A DNA stretch of 64,000 nt from Aliivibrio salmonicida LFI1238 (GCF_000196495.1 NC_011313.1:372001-436000), one strand, 5' to 3'; positions 44,216-53,662 are shown, counted from the first letter of the stretch. Notes: generated by a model from the letters alone, not told the origin. Program-made: numbers and translations.

Positions 44216-45090
44216 TAACGTCATCCGTTGTATTGTATGCAGTCTTAGTTTCTTTTGGTTTAGTCTTATTATTTTGGTTGTTGTATCAAATCGTATTACA
44301 AAGAAAAGCCTTACTTAAATTTTTAGCGAGTAATGAAATATTGACTCGTAATGAGAACGTGATTAATAAAGTTGAGCAATTCTTACCCAGTTCAGTGTCG
44401 ACGAATGCAGACGATGTTGAGCGAAAATTTTACTCTGCGGGTTTTTATCAATTCAAATGGGCTCATTTATATATGCCTGCTAAATATGCAGCAGCTGCAA
44501 TAGGTGGAGTGACTATTTATTGGTTGAGTAGAAGCGATACGGATCCAAAAGAAATCATTGCTTATATGTGTATATGGCTCGTTATTTGTATCTTGATACC
44601 TGATCTGATCTTAAATTCTCGTATTAAAACGTTACGGGATAAATTATCTAGCCAGTTGCCATATTTGCTCGATCTTTTGGCCATGTGCGTTCATACTGGT
44701 ATGACGATTGAGTCATCAATGGCTTATCTTGCTAAAGAAATGCGTGGTTTTGATAAAGATCTCGCACATATGGTAAGCCGCACAAATGATCGTGCTCGAA
44801 TTGTGGGATTAAGCGTGGCATTGGATGAGCTTTACATCAAAGTGCCAACAAATGAAATGCGAAGTTTTGTTATGACCTTAAAGCAAAGCTTGCATTACGG
44901 TAGCTCCATTTATGGAATTTTAAACACATTAGCAGAAGATATTCGTAATGTACGTCTTCTTTCACTGGAAGAAAAAGTAGGTAAGTTAGCCGCTAAAATG
45001 TCGGTACCATTGATTTTGTTTATTATGATACCGGTTGTAATTCTAATTGCTGCGCCAGGAATAATGAGGATGATGTCAGGTGTGTATTAA
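44212..45090 (+). CDS. tadC: Tad pilus inner-membrane platform protein TadC
   Basis: Start placed at 44212 because AAAGGGG lies upstream and ATGA overlaps the tadB stop; an upstream in-frame ATG at 44185 is possible. 292 aa, GspF-like: TM near residues 5-30, paired helices near 100-140, LPYLLDLLAMCVHTGMTIES, and a C-terminal helix. It pairs with TadB. Confidence 0.94.
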   Translation: MITSSVVLYAVLVSFGLVLLFWLLYQIVLQRKALLKFLASNEILTRNENVINKVEQFLPSSVSTNADDVERKFYSAGFYQFKWAHLYMPAKYAAAAIGGVTIYWLSRSDTDPKEIIAYMCIWLVICILIPDLILNSRIKTLRDKLSSQLPYLLDLLAMCVHTGMTIESSMAYLAKEMRGFDKDLAHMVSRTNDRARIVGLSVALDELYIKVPTNEMRSFVMTLKQSLHYGSSIYGILNTLAEDIRNVRLLSLEEKVGKLAAKMSVPLILFIMIPVVILIAAPGIMRMMSGVY

Positions 45091-45841
45091 AAATATAATG
45101 GCAGGAATTATGCTATTAAGTCTTGCTGGTTGTGTGACTCAATCAAGCATTGATACTGAAATTGCAAAAGAAACGATCTTAGTCAATACGAAAAATCACG
45201 CTGAATTAATTGTTTTTTATAAGAATCAATTGAAACAAAAAGAAAACCAACAGGTTCGAGAGAAGTTAGCTCAAGTATATCTAGATTCAAGCGATCCCGA
45301 ATCCGCTTTATTTACCATTGCATCGTTGAATAACGATTCTCGCTCGATTCACTCTTTTTTAATTGAAGCAAATGCACAGCTAGAATCGGGCATGGTAGAA
45401 GACGCATTGGAGACTGCAAATAAAACGTATTTGCTCGATGACAATAATGCAGAGATAGAAAACTTATTGGGTGTTATTTATGCAGCGAAGCGAGATCTCC
45501 CTCAAGCAAGGCATTATTTTAATTTGGCGAGAAAACATTTATACAGTGATATAAAAATTAAGAACAATTTAGCGGTACTCGATATTCTTGAGGGCAAGTA
45601 TGACAAAGCGAATGATCGCTTATTGCATCTGTATCTGAATGATAAAAATGACGCTTTAGTTCAATCGAATTTAATGTTAGCGATGGCTAAATCTGGGGAT
45701 TTGGATTTTATGGAAAAAGTGCTTTCTCCTAAGTACACAAAACGTCAAATATCGGATCGCTATATTGCGTTAAGAAAGACAGAGCTTCAAAGAAATAAAG
45801 TCACACCGACCGGAGTCAAAAATAACGATGAGAATCAATAA
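45080..45841 (+). CDS. tadD: TPR lipoprotein TadD
   Basis: 253 aa from a GTG at 45080 (GAGGA about 10 bases upstream, overlapping tadC); the internal ATG at 45098 is an alternative. Lipobox SLAGC with Cys at residue 18. Several TPR-like helical repeats span about residues 40-225 (KLAQVYLDSSDPESALFTIA, LLGVIYAAKRDLPQARHYFN). TadD is thought to help localise or stabilise the secretin complex. Confidence 0.9.
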   Translation: MCIKNIMAGIMLLSLAGCVTQSSIDTEIAKETILVNTKNHAELIVFYKNQLKQKENQQVREKLAQVYLDSSDPESALFTIASLNNDSRSIHSFLIEANAQLESGMVEDALETANKTYLLDDNNAEIENLLGVIYAAKRDLPQARHYFNLARKHLYSDIKIKNNLAVLDILEGKYDKANDRLLHLYLNDKNDALVQSNLMLAMAKSGDLDFMEKVLSPKYTKRQISDRYIALRKTELQRNKVTPTGVKNNDENQ

Positions 45842-46316
45842 ACAGAAAGGGACTGCCAGTATTGAATTCGTTTTGGGGTTTATGGCTTTTTGGCTCATTT
45901 GTATGGCATGGGTTGAGATGAGTTATATGTCTTATATCTCAGCTATCAGTGATTTAATTGTTTCAGAATCCGCTCGTGAATCAAAAACAGAAGAAGCGGA
46001 CTACTTGGATTCTTTTAACCGAGCCATTACTGAGAATCAATCGTTATGGGGAAGCGTTGTTGATCCAACTAAATTTACGATGTCGATTCAATATCTTGAA
46101 AGTGTCAATGAATTAGGTGGTTTAGTTGATCCATGCGTGGTGCCTGATGCCGAAGTCACTGCTGAATGTGGTGAATCAGAAAACAGAGCCATCGCGGTTT
46201 ATCGGATAGATTATCGTTTTTCTTCTATTTTTACGTATTTTGTCGACACGGAAAGTCTTTTTAGTCGTGAAGTTATTGTTATTCAGGAGTACGAGCGTGA
46301 TGCCTTTGAGATTTAA
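45828..46316 (+). CDS. tadE: Pseudopilin TadE
   Basis: 162 aa. The N-terminal TadE-like segment is KQKGTASIEFVLGFMAFWLI, a prepilin-like site (G followed by T-A-S-I-E-F) and hydrophobic helix, as processed by TadV. Two cysteines in the C-terminal part (PCVVPDAEVTAEC) may form a disulfide. Minor pilin of the Tad system. Confidence 0.92.
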   Translation: MRINKQKGTASIEFVLGFMAFWLICMAWVEMSYMSYISAISDLIVSESARESKTEEADYLDSFNRAITENQSLWGSVVDPTKFTMSIQYLESVNELGGLVDPCVVPDAEVTAECGESENRAIAVYRIDYRFSSIFTYFVDTESLFSREVIVIQEYERDAFEI

Positions 46317-46839
46317 ACAACGAGGAAATTTTACTGTTGAATTTGCCGTTGTCGGAGTAGCACTTAGTTTCATGTTTGTATTCAGTGCTGATGTCATCAT
46401 TAAACTGTCAATTCGCGGCAAACTCGATCGGTTATCGTATTCTTTGGTGAATGTATTAAAAGAACGAACTCAATTGTATGACGAAGATTATGTCATCACA
46501 CAAAACGAAGCCAATACCATATTTACCATTGCACAAAATTCACTTCGTCGTATGCAACAAAGTTATAAGGATAAAAACTTTGGTGGTGTTGTTGAGGAGC
46601 TTACCTTTCGAGGTATTGGGAATCCAAACGCCCCAAGGCGCTATAACTTTGGGGGCTATGCTTGCCCATTGGCACAGACTATTAATCAGTTTGACTATCT
46701 TTCCGTTGTCACTACTTGGACTCGACAAGCGACGCTATATCGCGTCACGCTATGCTATAACACCGACAATATGTTTGGTTCTCTTGTTAACGAAAGCTAC
46801 ACGAATGTCAGTTCGTCATCCATTATGATCGGGAGATAG
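46300..46839 (+). CDS. tadF: Pseudopilin TadF
   Basis: Start at 46300 (RBS CAGGAG 10-15 bases upstream), rejecting the longer frame that overlaps tadE coding. 179 aa. The N-terminus KQRGNFTVEFAVVGVALSFM has the prepilin-like G-x-x-x-x-E pattern and hydrophobic helix of TadE/F proteins. The C-terminal domain has two cysteines (YACPLAQ, VTLCYN). Minor pilin. Confidence 0.9.
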   Translation: MPLRFKQRGNFTVEFAVVGVALSFMFVFSADVIIKLSIRGKLDRLSYSLVNVLKERTQLYDEDYVITQNEANTIFTIAQNSLRRMQQSYKDKNFGGVVEELTFRGIGNPNAPRRYNFGGYACPLAQTINQFDYLSVVTTWTRQATLYRVTLCYNTDNMFGSLVNESYTNVSSSSIMIGR

Positions 46840-46841
46840 TT

Positions 46842-48110
46842 GTGAAATTAAGACGTCATCAAAAAGGTCATGCTGCGATTCTATTTGCCATGATGATCCC
46901 TGCTTTATTTGGGATTTTTACGTTAGCAAGTGATGGGGCAAGAGCGATTCAAACGAAAGCACGGATTGAAGATGCCGCAGAGGTGGCCACACTGGCTGTT
47001 TCTGCTCATAACGATCCAAACCAAGATTATGGTGGCGGTGGATCCCCTAGTTCTGCAAATCAACAAATAGTGACAGATTACATCAACGCTTATATTAGTG
47101 ATGTGGACTCGATAAATGAAATCAAGGTATACAAACGTAACTGTGAAGAGATACCGGAGTGCAAAGCGGGTTTAGCGGTAGGTGAACCAAGGTACTTTGA
47201 GCATGAAGTTGGTGTGACAACGAGTCAAAAATCGTGGTTTCCTGGTAATGATGCGATTGTTGGGATGGGAGATAGCTTCTCGACAAGTGGGCATTCTTTA
47301 GCGCGTAAATATCAGAGTGAGGCGGTCGATGTTATGTTTGCTGCTGACTTTTCTGGATCTATGGGAGATCGTTGGACTGGAGGTAATAAAAAGTACGAAG
47401 ATTTAATTGATATTATTGATAGTATTTCTAAAGAGTTACAAAAATTTAATGATTTAGAGCACAACGATAATGATAACACCATGGGCATCACCGCTTATAA
47501 TGAATATACCTATTCTCAGTATTCGGGCTCTTCAGGTGGTTGGTGGGGTGATGATTGTTATCTAAGCCAAGCCGAATCTGACGGCTTCTGGGGAGGTGTT
47601 TCAATTTCAAAAACGATTGACGGACTCTGGAATGAAAAATCAAAAGATCACTGTAATAATTCTTATAATAGTGGTCGATTTAATGATATCCCCTTAACGT
47701 CAAATTTTGATGTTGTTAATCAAGACGTCAGTCGATTTTGGCCTGAAGGAGGAACGTCCTCCTATCAAGCTTTAATTCGGGGTGCTCAACTTCTTACGTA
47801 TGGCACAAATTCTCGTCGATTATTAATTGTACTTTCTGATGGAATGGATACGGATAATAACTTGACCAGTAGTTTAGTTAATGCCGGCATGTGTCGTGAT
47901 ATTCAACAAGGGTTAGAGTCTGATAAAACACTAGATAATAGGCCAATTAGAGCACAAATGGCGGTGATTGGTTTTGATTATGAACCCAGTGAAAACCAAG
48001 CACTAAAAGATTGTGTTGGGGCTGAGAATGTTTATAAAGCAGAAAATTCTGATGATATTCTAAATACAATTCTTGAATTAATCAGTGAAGAAATTGGTCA
48101 TTTAAAATAA
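46842..48110 (+). CDS. tadG: TadG-like protein with von Willebrand factor A domain
   Basis: 422 aa from a GTG at 46842 (RBS GGGAG). The N-terminal TadG-type anchor is KGHAAILFAMMIPALFGIFT. A vWA domain begins near residue 162 with the MIDAS motif DFSGSMGD, then a Gly/Trp-rich insert (SGSSGGWWGDDC), the GGTSSYQALI loop and IVLSDGMDTDN. TadG proteins are membrane-anchored and face the periplasm; the MIDAS suggests metal-dependent adhesion. It ends the pilin-like gene series. Confidence 0.92.
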   Translation: MKLRRHQKGHAAILFAMMIPALFGIFTLASDGARAIQTKARIEDAAEVATLAVSAHNDPNQDYGGGGSPSSANQQIVTDYINAYISDVDSINEIKVYKRNCEEIPECKAGLAVGEPRYFEHEVGVTTSQKSWFPGNDAIVGMGDSFSTSGHSLARKYQSEAVDVMFAADFSGSMGDRWTGGNKKYEDLIDIIDSISKELQKFNDLEHNDNDNTMGITAYNEYTYSQYSGSSGGWWGDDCYLSQAESDGFWGGVSISKTIDGLWNEKSKDHCNNSYNSGRFNDIPLTSNFDVVNQDVSRFWPEGGTSSYQALIRGAQLLTYGTNSRRLLIVLSDGMDTDNNLTSSLVNAGMCRDIQQGLESDKTLDNRPIRAQMAVIGFDYEPSENQALKDCVGAENVYKAENSDDILNTILELISEEIGHLK

Positions 48111-48144
48111 ATAGCGCTTAGAGCGTAAGGTAGAGAATCAAGTA

Positions 48145-48786
48145 ATGAATAAGTATTTAACAATAATAACGCTGTCTGTAAGTTTGTCATTTAATGCATG
48201 TGCAGAAGATAATATGGATTTAAATCAATCACTTTTACTTTATTGTGGTACTTCTGACGGTGAATACCAAAAAGAAATTCAGGTAGGAGATGGAGTGAAA
48301 GTGTCTCTTAACCAAGGTGGGTTTTACCAAGTTCAACAAGTAGATGCAGTAACACCAGAAGCCTCTTTTATCCGCAGCCAGCTTGATAAAATGAACGTTG
48401 ATGTCAGTTGTTCTTAATTTTTGTTAAGTCATTCATCAACAGTAGAAACAAACAGCCCTGATATGCTTGCTCGTGTTTACTTTAATTTTGATCAATCCGC
48501 ATTAACGAAGCGTTCTGAATATGTGTTAGACCAAGTTTTCACTAAGATTGAAGAGGAAAATACGCACCTAAAAGTCATTGGTCACATTGACGCGAAAGGG
48601 AGTAAAGCCTATAATTATGATCTTGGATTAAAGCGTTCTTATACGGTATTAAAATATCTTGTTGCACATGGAGCAAATCCTAAGAAATTGACACCAAGTT
48701 CAAAAGGTGAAAAAGAACCGTTAGAGAGTAATGCAACTTCTGCGGGACGAGATAAAAACCGTCGGGTTGAGATCCAACAATTATAA
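48145..48786 (+). pseudogene. OmpA-family protein of the Tad locus with an in-frame stop codon
   Basis: A 214-codon frame from the ATG at 48145 is broken only by TAA at 48415-48417. Before it: a signal peptide (cleavage near ACA-ED) and a small domain (LLLYCGTSDGEYQKEIQVGD). After it: a complete OmpA peptidoglycan-binding domain (VYFNFDQSALTKRSEYVLDQ, NRRVEIQQL). The second half has no ATG with an RBS and no signal peptide, so it cannot work alone. The stop is either a nonsense mutation, a sequencing error or rare read-through. OmpA-type proteins often close Vibrio tad operons and may anchor the machine to the cell wall. Confidence 0.78.
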
Positions 48787-49877
48787 TGATGAGTGTGAGG
48801 GCGGTAAGTCGATTTACTGGATTTGAGTTTTGGAAGCGTTCTTTTTTAGATATTTATCAGTATATTAAAGCCGATAAAATTTTTTATGGAGTAATGATTA
48901 GCTTTAGTGTTGTAGTGATTGCGATACTTCAGATTTATGGTTATGAAAGTAAAGGTCAACTTACTGCTTATTTATCAATGTTACCAACGATGCTGAAGTT
49001 ATCGCTTATTATTGGAACATTATGGTATTTTATTACTTTGGTTTATCGAAGAGAGAGACGACCGTTATATTGCTTCTGGCAACAAGTTGTTTTTATCTAT
49101 GACCATAGAAATCGAATTATTGCGTCTTTTCTATTATTTGTTGGGATCAGTGCTTTTTTATCTTATTGTTCAACGTTTAAAGGCATGATACCACTGCTTC
49201 ACCCATTTGAATTTGATGAAGCGATTCATAATATAGATTTGTGGCTATTTTTCGGTAAAGAGCCATGGCAATTGATCCATGGTTTATATGATTCACCTTG
49301 GATAACGTTTGGACTTGATCTGTCTTATAATATTTGGTTTTTTTTGGTTTACGCTATCTTGGGTGTATTTATTCTTACTCAAAAAGTACATAGAAGAAGA
49401 CAATATATTTTAACGTGGTTATTATGCTGGATTGTTATTGGAAATATATTGGCTTTCGCTTTTTCTTCGGTAGGACCTACTTTTGTTGGACGCCTATTTC
49501 CTATAAATACAGATTACCTGCCATTAATGACATTGTTACATCAGCAAGACATGTGGCTACAACAATATAACCCGAAGATTTTACTTTGGTCTTTAAATAC
49601 TCAAGATTACTTGTGGACTTCTTATACTACGGGAAAAGAAATGTTAGGTAGTGGTATTTCAGCCATGCCGAGTATGCATGTTTCTATGGCTGTGCTTATG
49701 GCCTTAGGGGTAAGTTCTCTTAATCGAAAGCTAGGAATTCTCTTTTGGTTGTTTGCACTGGTTATCTATGTTGGCTCATTTACTTTAGGTTGGCATTACG
49801 CTGTCGATGGACTCGTTAGTGGTCCGGTAACGTTGATTATTTGGCGCTTATGCGGCAGTAAGTACCTTACCAAGTAA
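48786..49877 (+). CDS. PAP2-superfamily membrane protein at the end of the Tad operon
   Basis: 363 aa with about seven transmembrane segments. C-terminal PAP2 signatures are SAMPSMHVSMAVLMA (motif with catalytic His) and TLGWHYAVDGLVSG (second catalytic His and Asp). The family includes lipid phosphatases and inositol-phosphotransferase-like enzymes acting on isoprenyl or glycerolipid phosphates. The start overlaps the OmpA-like stop by one base, so it belongs to the transcript. A role in Tad pilus biogenesis is not established; it may alter envelope lipids at the machine. Confidence 0.85.
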   Translation: MMSVRAVSRFTGFEFWKRSFLDIYQYIKADKIFYGVMISFSVVVIAILQIYGYESKGQLTAYLSMLPTMLKLSLIIGTLWYFITLVYRRERRPLYCFWQQVVFIYDHRNRIIASFLLFVGISAFLSYCSTFKGMIPLLHPFEFDEAIHNIDLWLFFGKEPWQLIHGLYDSPWITFGLDLSYNIWFFLVYAILGVFILTQKVHRRRQYILTWLLCWIVIGNILAFAFSSVGPTFVGRLFPINTDYLPLMTLLHQQDMWLQQYNPKILLWSLNTQDYLWTSYTTGKEMLGSGISAMPSMHVSMAVLMALGVSSLNRKLGILFWLFALVIYVGSFTLGWHYAVDGLVSGPVTLIIWRLCGSKYLTK

Positions 49878-49882
49878 ACGAT

Positions 49883-49914
49883 AAAAAGAGAGTATCATCT
49901 GTTACTCTCTTTTT
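49883..49914. terminator. Bidirectional terminator between the Tad operon and the hybrid kinase gene
   Basis: 12-bp perfect stem AAAAAGAGAGTA / TACTCTCTTTTT with an 8-base loop between convergent stops. Confidence 0.92.
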
Positions 49915-52120
49915 AAAATAAACTTGAAATTATGCTATCTAAGCTTTTATTATCAATGGGTTTTATTAAGTATCCATCACAATATTTCTTTATTTTTGTT
50001 TCTTCATCAAGCATGCCTTGTGCTGTTATTGCGATAACAGGAATATGTTTCATGTCTTTTGAATCTTTTATTCTTCGTGATAGTTCAATACCATTCATTA
50101 TTGGCATCTTAATATCAGTAAAAATAACATCAGGTAAGGAGGATGTGTTTTTTATTTTTTCTAAAATATCTTTTCCATTGATACCCTCAATAATATGGAA
50201 ATCATAAGGTTCTAATTTTCTTTTGAGTACTTCACGATTGAATTCAATATCATCGACGATAGCGATGCTTTTCTTTGATTTCATTTCATGAATTTCTCTT
50301 TTCATGTGGTGGTATTTGTTGATTATTTTACTCTTTATTATTTCAATGTCTTTTAATGTAATGAAAATAGAGGTTCCTTCACCCACTTCACTTTCTATTG
50401 AAATATTTCCGTTCATATCTTCAATAATTTTCTTTGTTATAAACAACCCTAAACCAGTACCTTGGTCTTTATCTTGATCGTGTATTTGTTCAAACGGATT
50501 AAATATACGCTCTATGTCTTTTTTTTCTATTCCTCGACCATTATCCGTAAATTCTAATACTAAATCAGTGGATAAATTGGTTGAGTTTATATATTTGACA
50601 TTAATATTTATTTTACCACCTTTATCTGTGAATTTTATTGAATTACTTAAAAGATTCATAACTATTTTATTTAAATGTTTTTTGTCTATGTTTAAATTAT
50701 AGAATTCATTTTTCTTATAATCTATTTTTATATTTTTTGAATTTGACTGAAAACTAATGACATCAATGATGTTAGTTATAATATTATCGATTGAATTTGG
50801 TTCTTTATTTGATATTGTTTTATTTGCTTCTATTTTACTTAGATCTAAAATATCATTAACCATCTCCAGTAATCCTTCGCCTGCTTTATAGAGCGTGTTT
50901 AATGTTTTCTTTTTTTCTTGGTCTTCTTCTTTTTCTATCAGATATAAGCTTAACCCTAAAATTGCATTAAGAGGGGTTCTAAGTTCGTGTGATATGTTTG
51001 CAATGAACTTGGATTTTTTAATATTGGCTGATTCAGCAATTTCTTTAGATTTTTTTAGTTTATTGGTCCTATCATCTATTTTTCTTTCTAAATCATCAAC
51101 CAGTGTTGATATGTGTTGAGCCATTAAAGCCACATTTCTTGCGAGTGCACCAAGCTCATCCTTTCTATATAACAAAGGGTTGTTATATTCATAGTTACCT
51201 TCTTGTATCTCTTTTATCCATTGACTAAATAAAATTAATGGACCTTTAATATAATTAGTGATAAAGGTTGATAATAATAAAGTCAATATGGTTAACATTA
51301 TTATGGTGTTAATTATTTTTTTTATGAATACATTATAATTATTATGTATTTTCTCCGTTAGTTCTTGGCTGTAACTTGTGGTTGTTTTCTTCTTTATTAA
51401 AACGGCAACATTCCATGGATAATCTTTTACTGGTTGAATGGCGACTATATATTTTTCTTTTCCTAAATGTATTTCTGAATCCCAAGCTGTTTTTGTTGAT
51501 ATATTTCGCATTGTTATCATTTCATTAAATGTTAATTCTTTTATTTTTGTTATGTCGTTTAATTTAACTTTGTATTCTGACAAGTATTTTTGTGCATTAT
51601 TGTTCTTTGTTACCATATTCATATCTTGATCAATAATTAATGATAAAAAACCATCCTCATTTTGTTTTCTTGCCAATTTATATATTAATCTTGTTATGTT
51701 TATTTTGAATGTTAAATAAAATCCATTATCTACATAATATTGTTTTATTGTGAACTTATCATTTTCATTTAATGGTATTACTTTAACTTTTGTTAGATAA
51801 ACAGAGGTTGAATATTTTATTAATTCGTCATTTGATATTTTTAATATATTATTGGTATTCTCACCCGCGCCTTTAATTATTTCTGCGTACCTTTGAGAAA
51901 TACTGTCAATTTCTTTCATTTCTAGATTTAAAAATTGGCTAATATTATTTGCGTAATGCGAGACATTTTTGTGTATGTATTTATTTTCGACACTGGTTGC
52001 TACAGAGGTGATTTCTTTTTCGTTAGTTGAGATTATTTGATACGAAGCGATAGATATGAGGATTGAATAAACGGTGATGGTTCCGGTAAGGGCGACAAAG
52101 AATTTATTTTTTAAAAGCAT
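49913..52120 (-). CDS. Hybrid sensor histidine kinase with C-terminal receiver
   Basis: 735 aa. TM1 is at 8-28, a large periplasmic sensor region (about 30-265, Cache-like with a WNVAVLI strand) follows, then TM2 near 270-290 and HAMP. A coiled coil leads to HisKA with FIANISHELRTPLNAILG (phospho-His near residue 383). The HATPase has LLSNSIKFTDKGG (N box), FTDNGRGIEKKD (G1) and GTGLGLFITKKI (G2). The receiver is at about 610-735 with IAIVDDIEFNREV, FTDIKMPIMNG and YLIKPIDN. No HPt domain is present. Very AT-rich. It is convergent to the Tad operon and follows the pseudo-receiver gene after 20 bases. It probably feeds the HPt protein at 36758-37078. Confidence 0.92.
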   Translation of the reverse strand: MLLKNKFFVALTGTITVYSILISIASYQIISTNEKEITSVATSVENKYIHKNVSHYANNISQFLNLEMKEIDSISQRYAEIIKGAGENTNNILKISNDELIKYSTSVYLTKVKVIPLNENDKFTIKQYYVDNGFYLTFKINITRLIYKLARKQNEDGFLSLIIDQDMNMVTKNNNAQKYLSEYKVKLNDITKIKELTFNEMITMRNISTKTAWDSEIHLGKEKYIVAIQPVKDYPWNVAVLIKKKTTTSYSQELTEKIHNNYNVFIKKIINTIIMLTILTLLLSTFITNYIKGPLILFSQWIKEIQEGNYEYNNPLLYRKDELGALARNVALMAQHISTLVDDLERKIDDRTNKLKKSKEIAESANIKKSKFIANISHELRTPLNAILGLSLYLIEKEEDQEKKKTLNTLYKAGEGLLEMVNDILDLSKIEANKTISNKEPNSIDNIITNIIDVISFQSNSKNIKIDYKKNEFYNLNIDKKHLNKIVMNLLSNSIKFTDKGGKININVKYINSTNLSTDLVLEFTDNGRGIEKKDIERIFNPFEQIHDQDKDQGTGLGLFITKKIIEDMNGNISIESEVGEGTSIFITLKDIEIIKSKIINKYHHMKREIHEMKSKKSIAIVDDIEFNREVLKRKLEPYDFHIIEGINGKDILEKIKNTSSLPDVIFTDIKMPIMNGIELSRRIKDSKDMKHIPVIAITAQGMLDEETKIKKYCDGYLIKPIDNKSLDSIISSLF

Positions 52121-52140
52121 TAATTGGCCTTTAGTTATTA

Positions 52141-52536
52141 TTATGTGTGATAAAGAGTAATCTTTTTCTTCACTGTATTTTGAAGCGTCTTTATTGAAAA
52201 TGGTTTCTCTAAAATGGCTTTATGTGAAATATTGTATTGCTTCATTTCGCGTAATTTTTCAAACGATCCCATTAGGATAAAGTTTTTGGCTTCAGAAAAA
52301 GGATAATATGCATTGTCATTTAAAAATTGCATTTTATCTTCAATTGAATACTTTTCGCTATCGAGATCATAAACAACAAGATCGGGGAGGGGGGAGTCAT
52401 GCATGTCTTTAGTGGTTAAGCTGTGAAACTTAGCCACATTCATTGTTTTTGTTTCATGCACATCACTGAGCTCACGCAGTACTTTATTCGCTACATCTTT
52501 GATTAGAAAATAATTACTTACTATTAATATGTTCAC
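52141..52536 (-). CDS. Degenerate (pseudo-)receiver protein, operon partner of the hybrid kinase
   Basis: 131 aa with receiver-like secondary structure: NILIVSNYFLIKDVANKVL, DLVVYDLDSEKYS and AILEKPFSIKTLQ. The paired acidic residues after strand 1 are missing (VSN instead of VDD), though an Asp at strand 3 and the C-terminal Lys-Pro remain, so normal Mg-dependent phosphorylation is doubtful. It lies 20 bases upstream of the hybrid kinase gene on the same strand. Possible roles are an adaptor or a phosphate-independent inhibitor of the kinase; both are inference. Confidence 0.78.
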   Translation of the reverse strand: MNILIVSNYFLIKDVANKVLRELSDVHETKTMNVAKFHSLTTKDMHDSPLPDLVVYDLDSEKYSIEDKMQFLNDNAYYPFSEAKNFILMGSFEKLREMKQYNISHKAILEKPFSIKTLQNTVKKKITLYHT

Positions 52537-52774
52537 GCTTTTGCTCAGTATATGGGGGATATAAGCTAATGATGCTAGACCTTATTGACTTTTGTATTGA
52601 TAGCATCTTGGAATATTGTTTATTTTTATGTGCCTATTCATTGTAGAGCGCTGGTTTTCTTGATTATAGGACTTAAATAGCAATCGTTTGCTTTGCGCTG
52701 ACTTTTGTCGCCAAAAATAATTTTATACTCCTTCTGAAACCCTTATTTACAAAATTAATACTACTGGAGATATT

Positions 52775-53635
52775 ATGCGCTTTATTAAAGGCTTTTTAAT
52801 TACTTTACTTACGTTACCTTTGAGTCTTTCTGCTGTGGCAGGGATGAAAAGTGTGACTGTTGAAGGTAATTCTTACGCAGCACCGCAACCCATTATTATT
52901 CAAGGGCCTATGCCTATTGAAGCTCAACATTTTGCTGCATTACTTGATGATGTCACGATCGAAAAAACGGGGATTTTTGTTTTTTATAAAGGCACGCTAA
53001 ATGGATACCCTGTCATTGTAAGCCAAACAGGGAAGGGTTTAGAGAACACGGCGGCGGCAACGGCGATAGCGATAGAGCGCTATAAACCAATAGCTATTAT
53101 TAATCAGGGGACTTCTGGTGGGCATGATAAAAACTTAAATGTTGCAGATATTGTTCTAGGTAAGAGAACGGTAAATATAGGTAATTTAAAAACACCGAAA
53201 GCGAAAGAAGGTGAAGGCTCTAATTCACTCACTTGGATCCCGATGGATATTATGGCTTCTGCTGGTACCGCTGGTGGTGATGATGCAAATAAAATTCGTT
53301 ACTATGAAGGGAGCAGTGAATTAATTGCTTCTGCTCATAAAGTGAAATACACCGAAGGAAAAGTGGTTGAAGGGACGATTGGTTCTGCGAATTTTTGGAA
53401 CAGTGAGTTAGATCGTATTAATTGGTTCCATGATAACTTTGGTACAAGTACTGAAGAAATGGAAAGTGCGTCTGCGGCTCAAATCAGTGAAGCGTATCAC
53501 GTTCCATTCTTAGCGATTCGTATTTTATCAAACAACATTACTAATGGTGGTCATTACAATCCTAATACCGCGAAATATTGCCAATCTTATGTAAAAGAGG
53601 TTGTAGTTCAATATATTAGCGATATAAATAAGTAA
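52775..53635 (+). CDS. Exported MTA/SAH-nucleosidase-like protein
   Basis: 286 aa with a Sec signal (cleavage near AVA-GM, about residue 22), unlike the cytosolic MtnN/Pfs. Phosphorylase/nucleosidase family landmarks are INQGTSGGHDKNLNVADIVL and STEEMESASAAQISEAY (the Glu that contacts the ribose). The catalytic Asp in the usual RAISDxA segment is replaced: here IRILSNNITNGG. It may therefore be a slow or altered nucleosidase acting on extracellular nucleosides or a binding protein. Monocistronic with its own terminator. Confidence 0.82.
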   Translation: MRFIKGFLITLLTLPLSLSAVAGMKSVTVEGNSYAAPQPIIIQGPMPIEAQHFAALLDDVTIEKTGIFVFYKGTLNGYPVIVSQTGKGLENTAAATAIAIERYKPIAIINQGTSGGHDKNLNVADIVLGKRTVNIGNLKTPKAKEGEGSNSLTWIPMDIMASAGTAGGDDANKIRYYEGSSELIASAHKVKYTEGKVVEGTIGSANFWNSELDRINWFHDNFGTSTEEMESASAAQISEAYHVPFLAIRILSNNITNGGHYNPNTAKYCQSYVKEVVVQYISDINK

Positions 53636-53662
53636 TATAGTTTACTTCCATTTAATATACCC

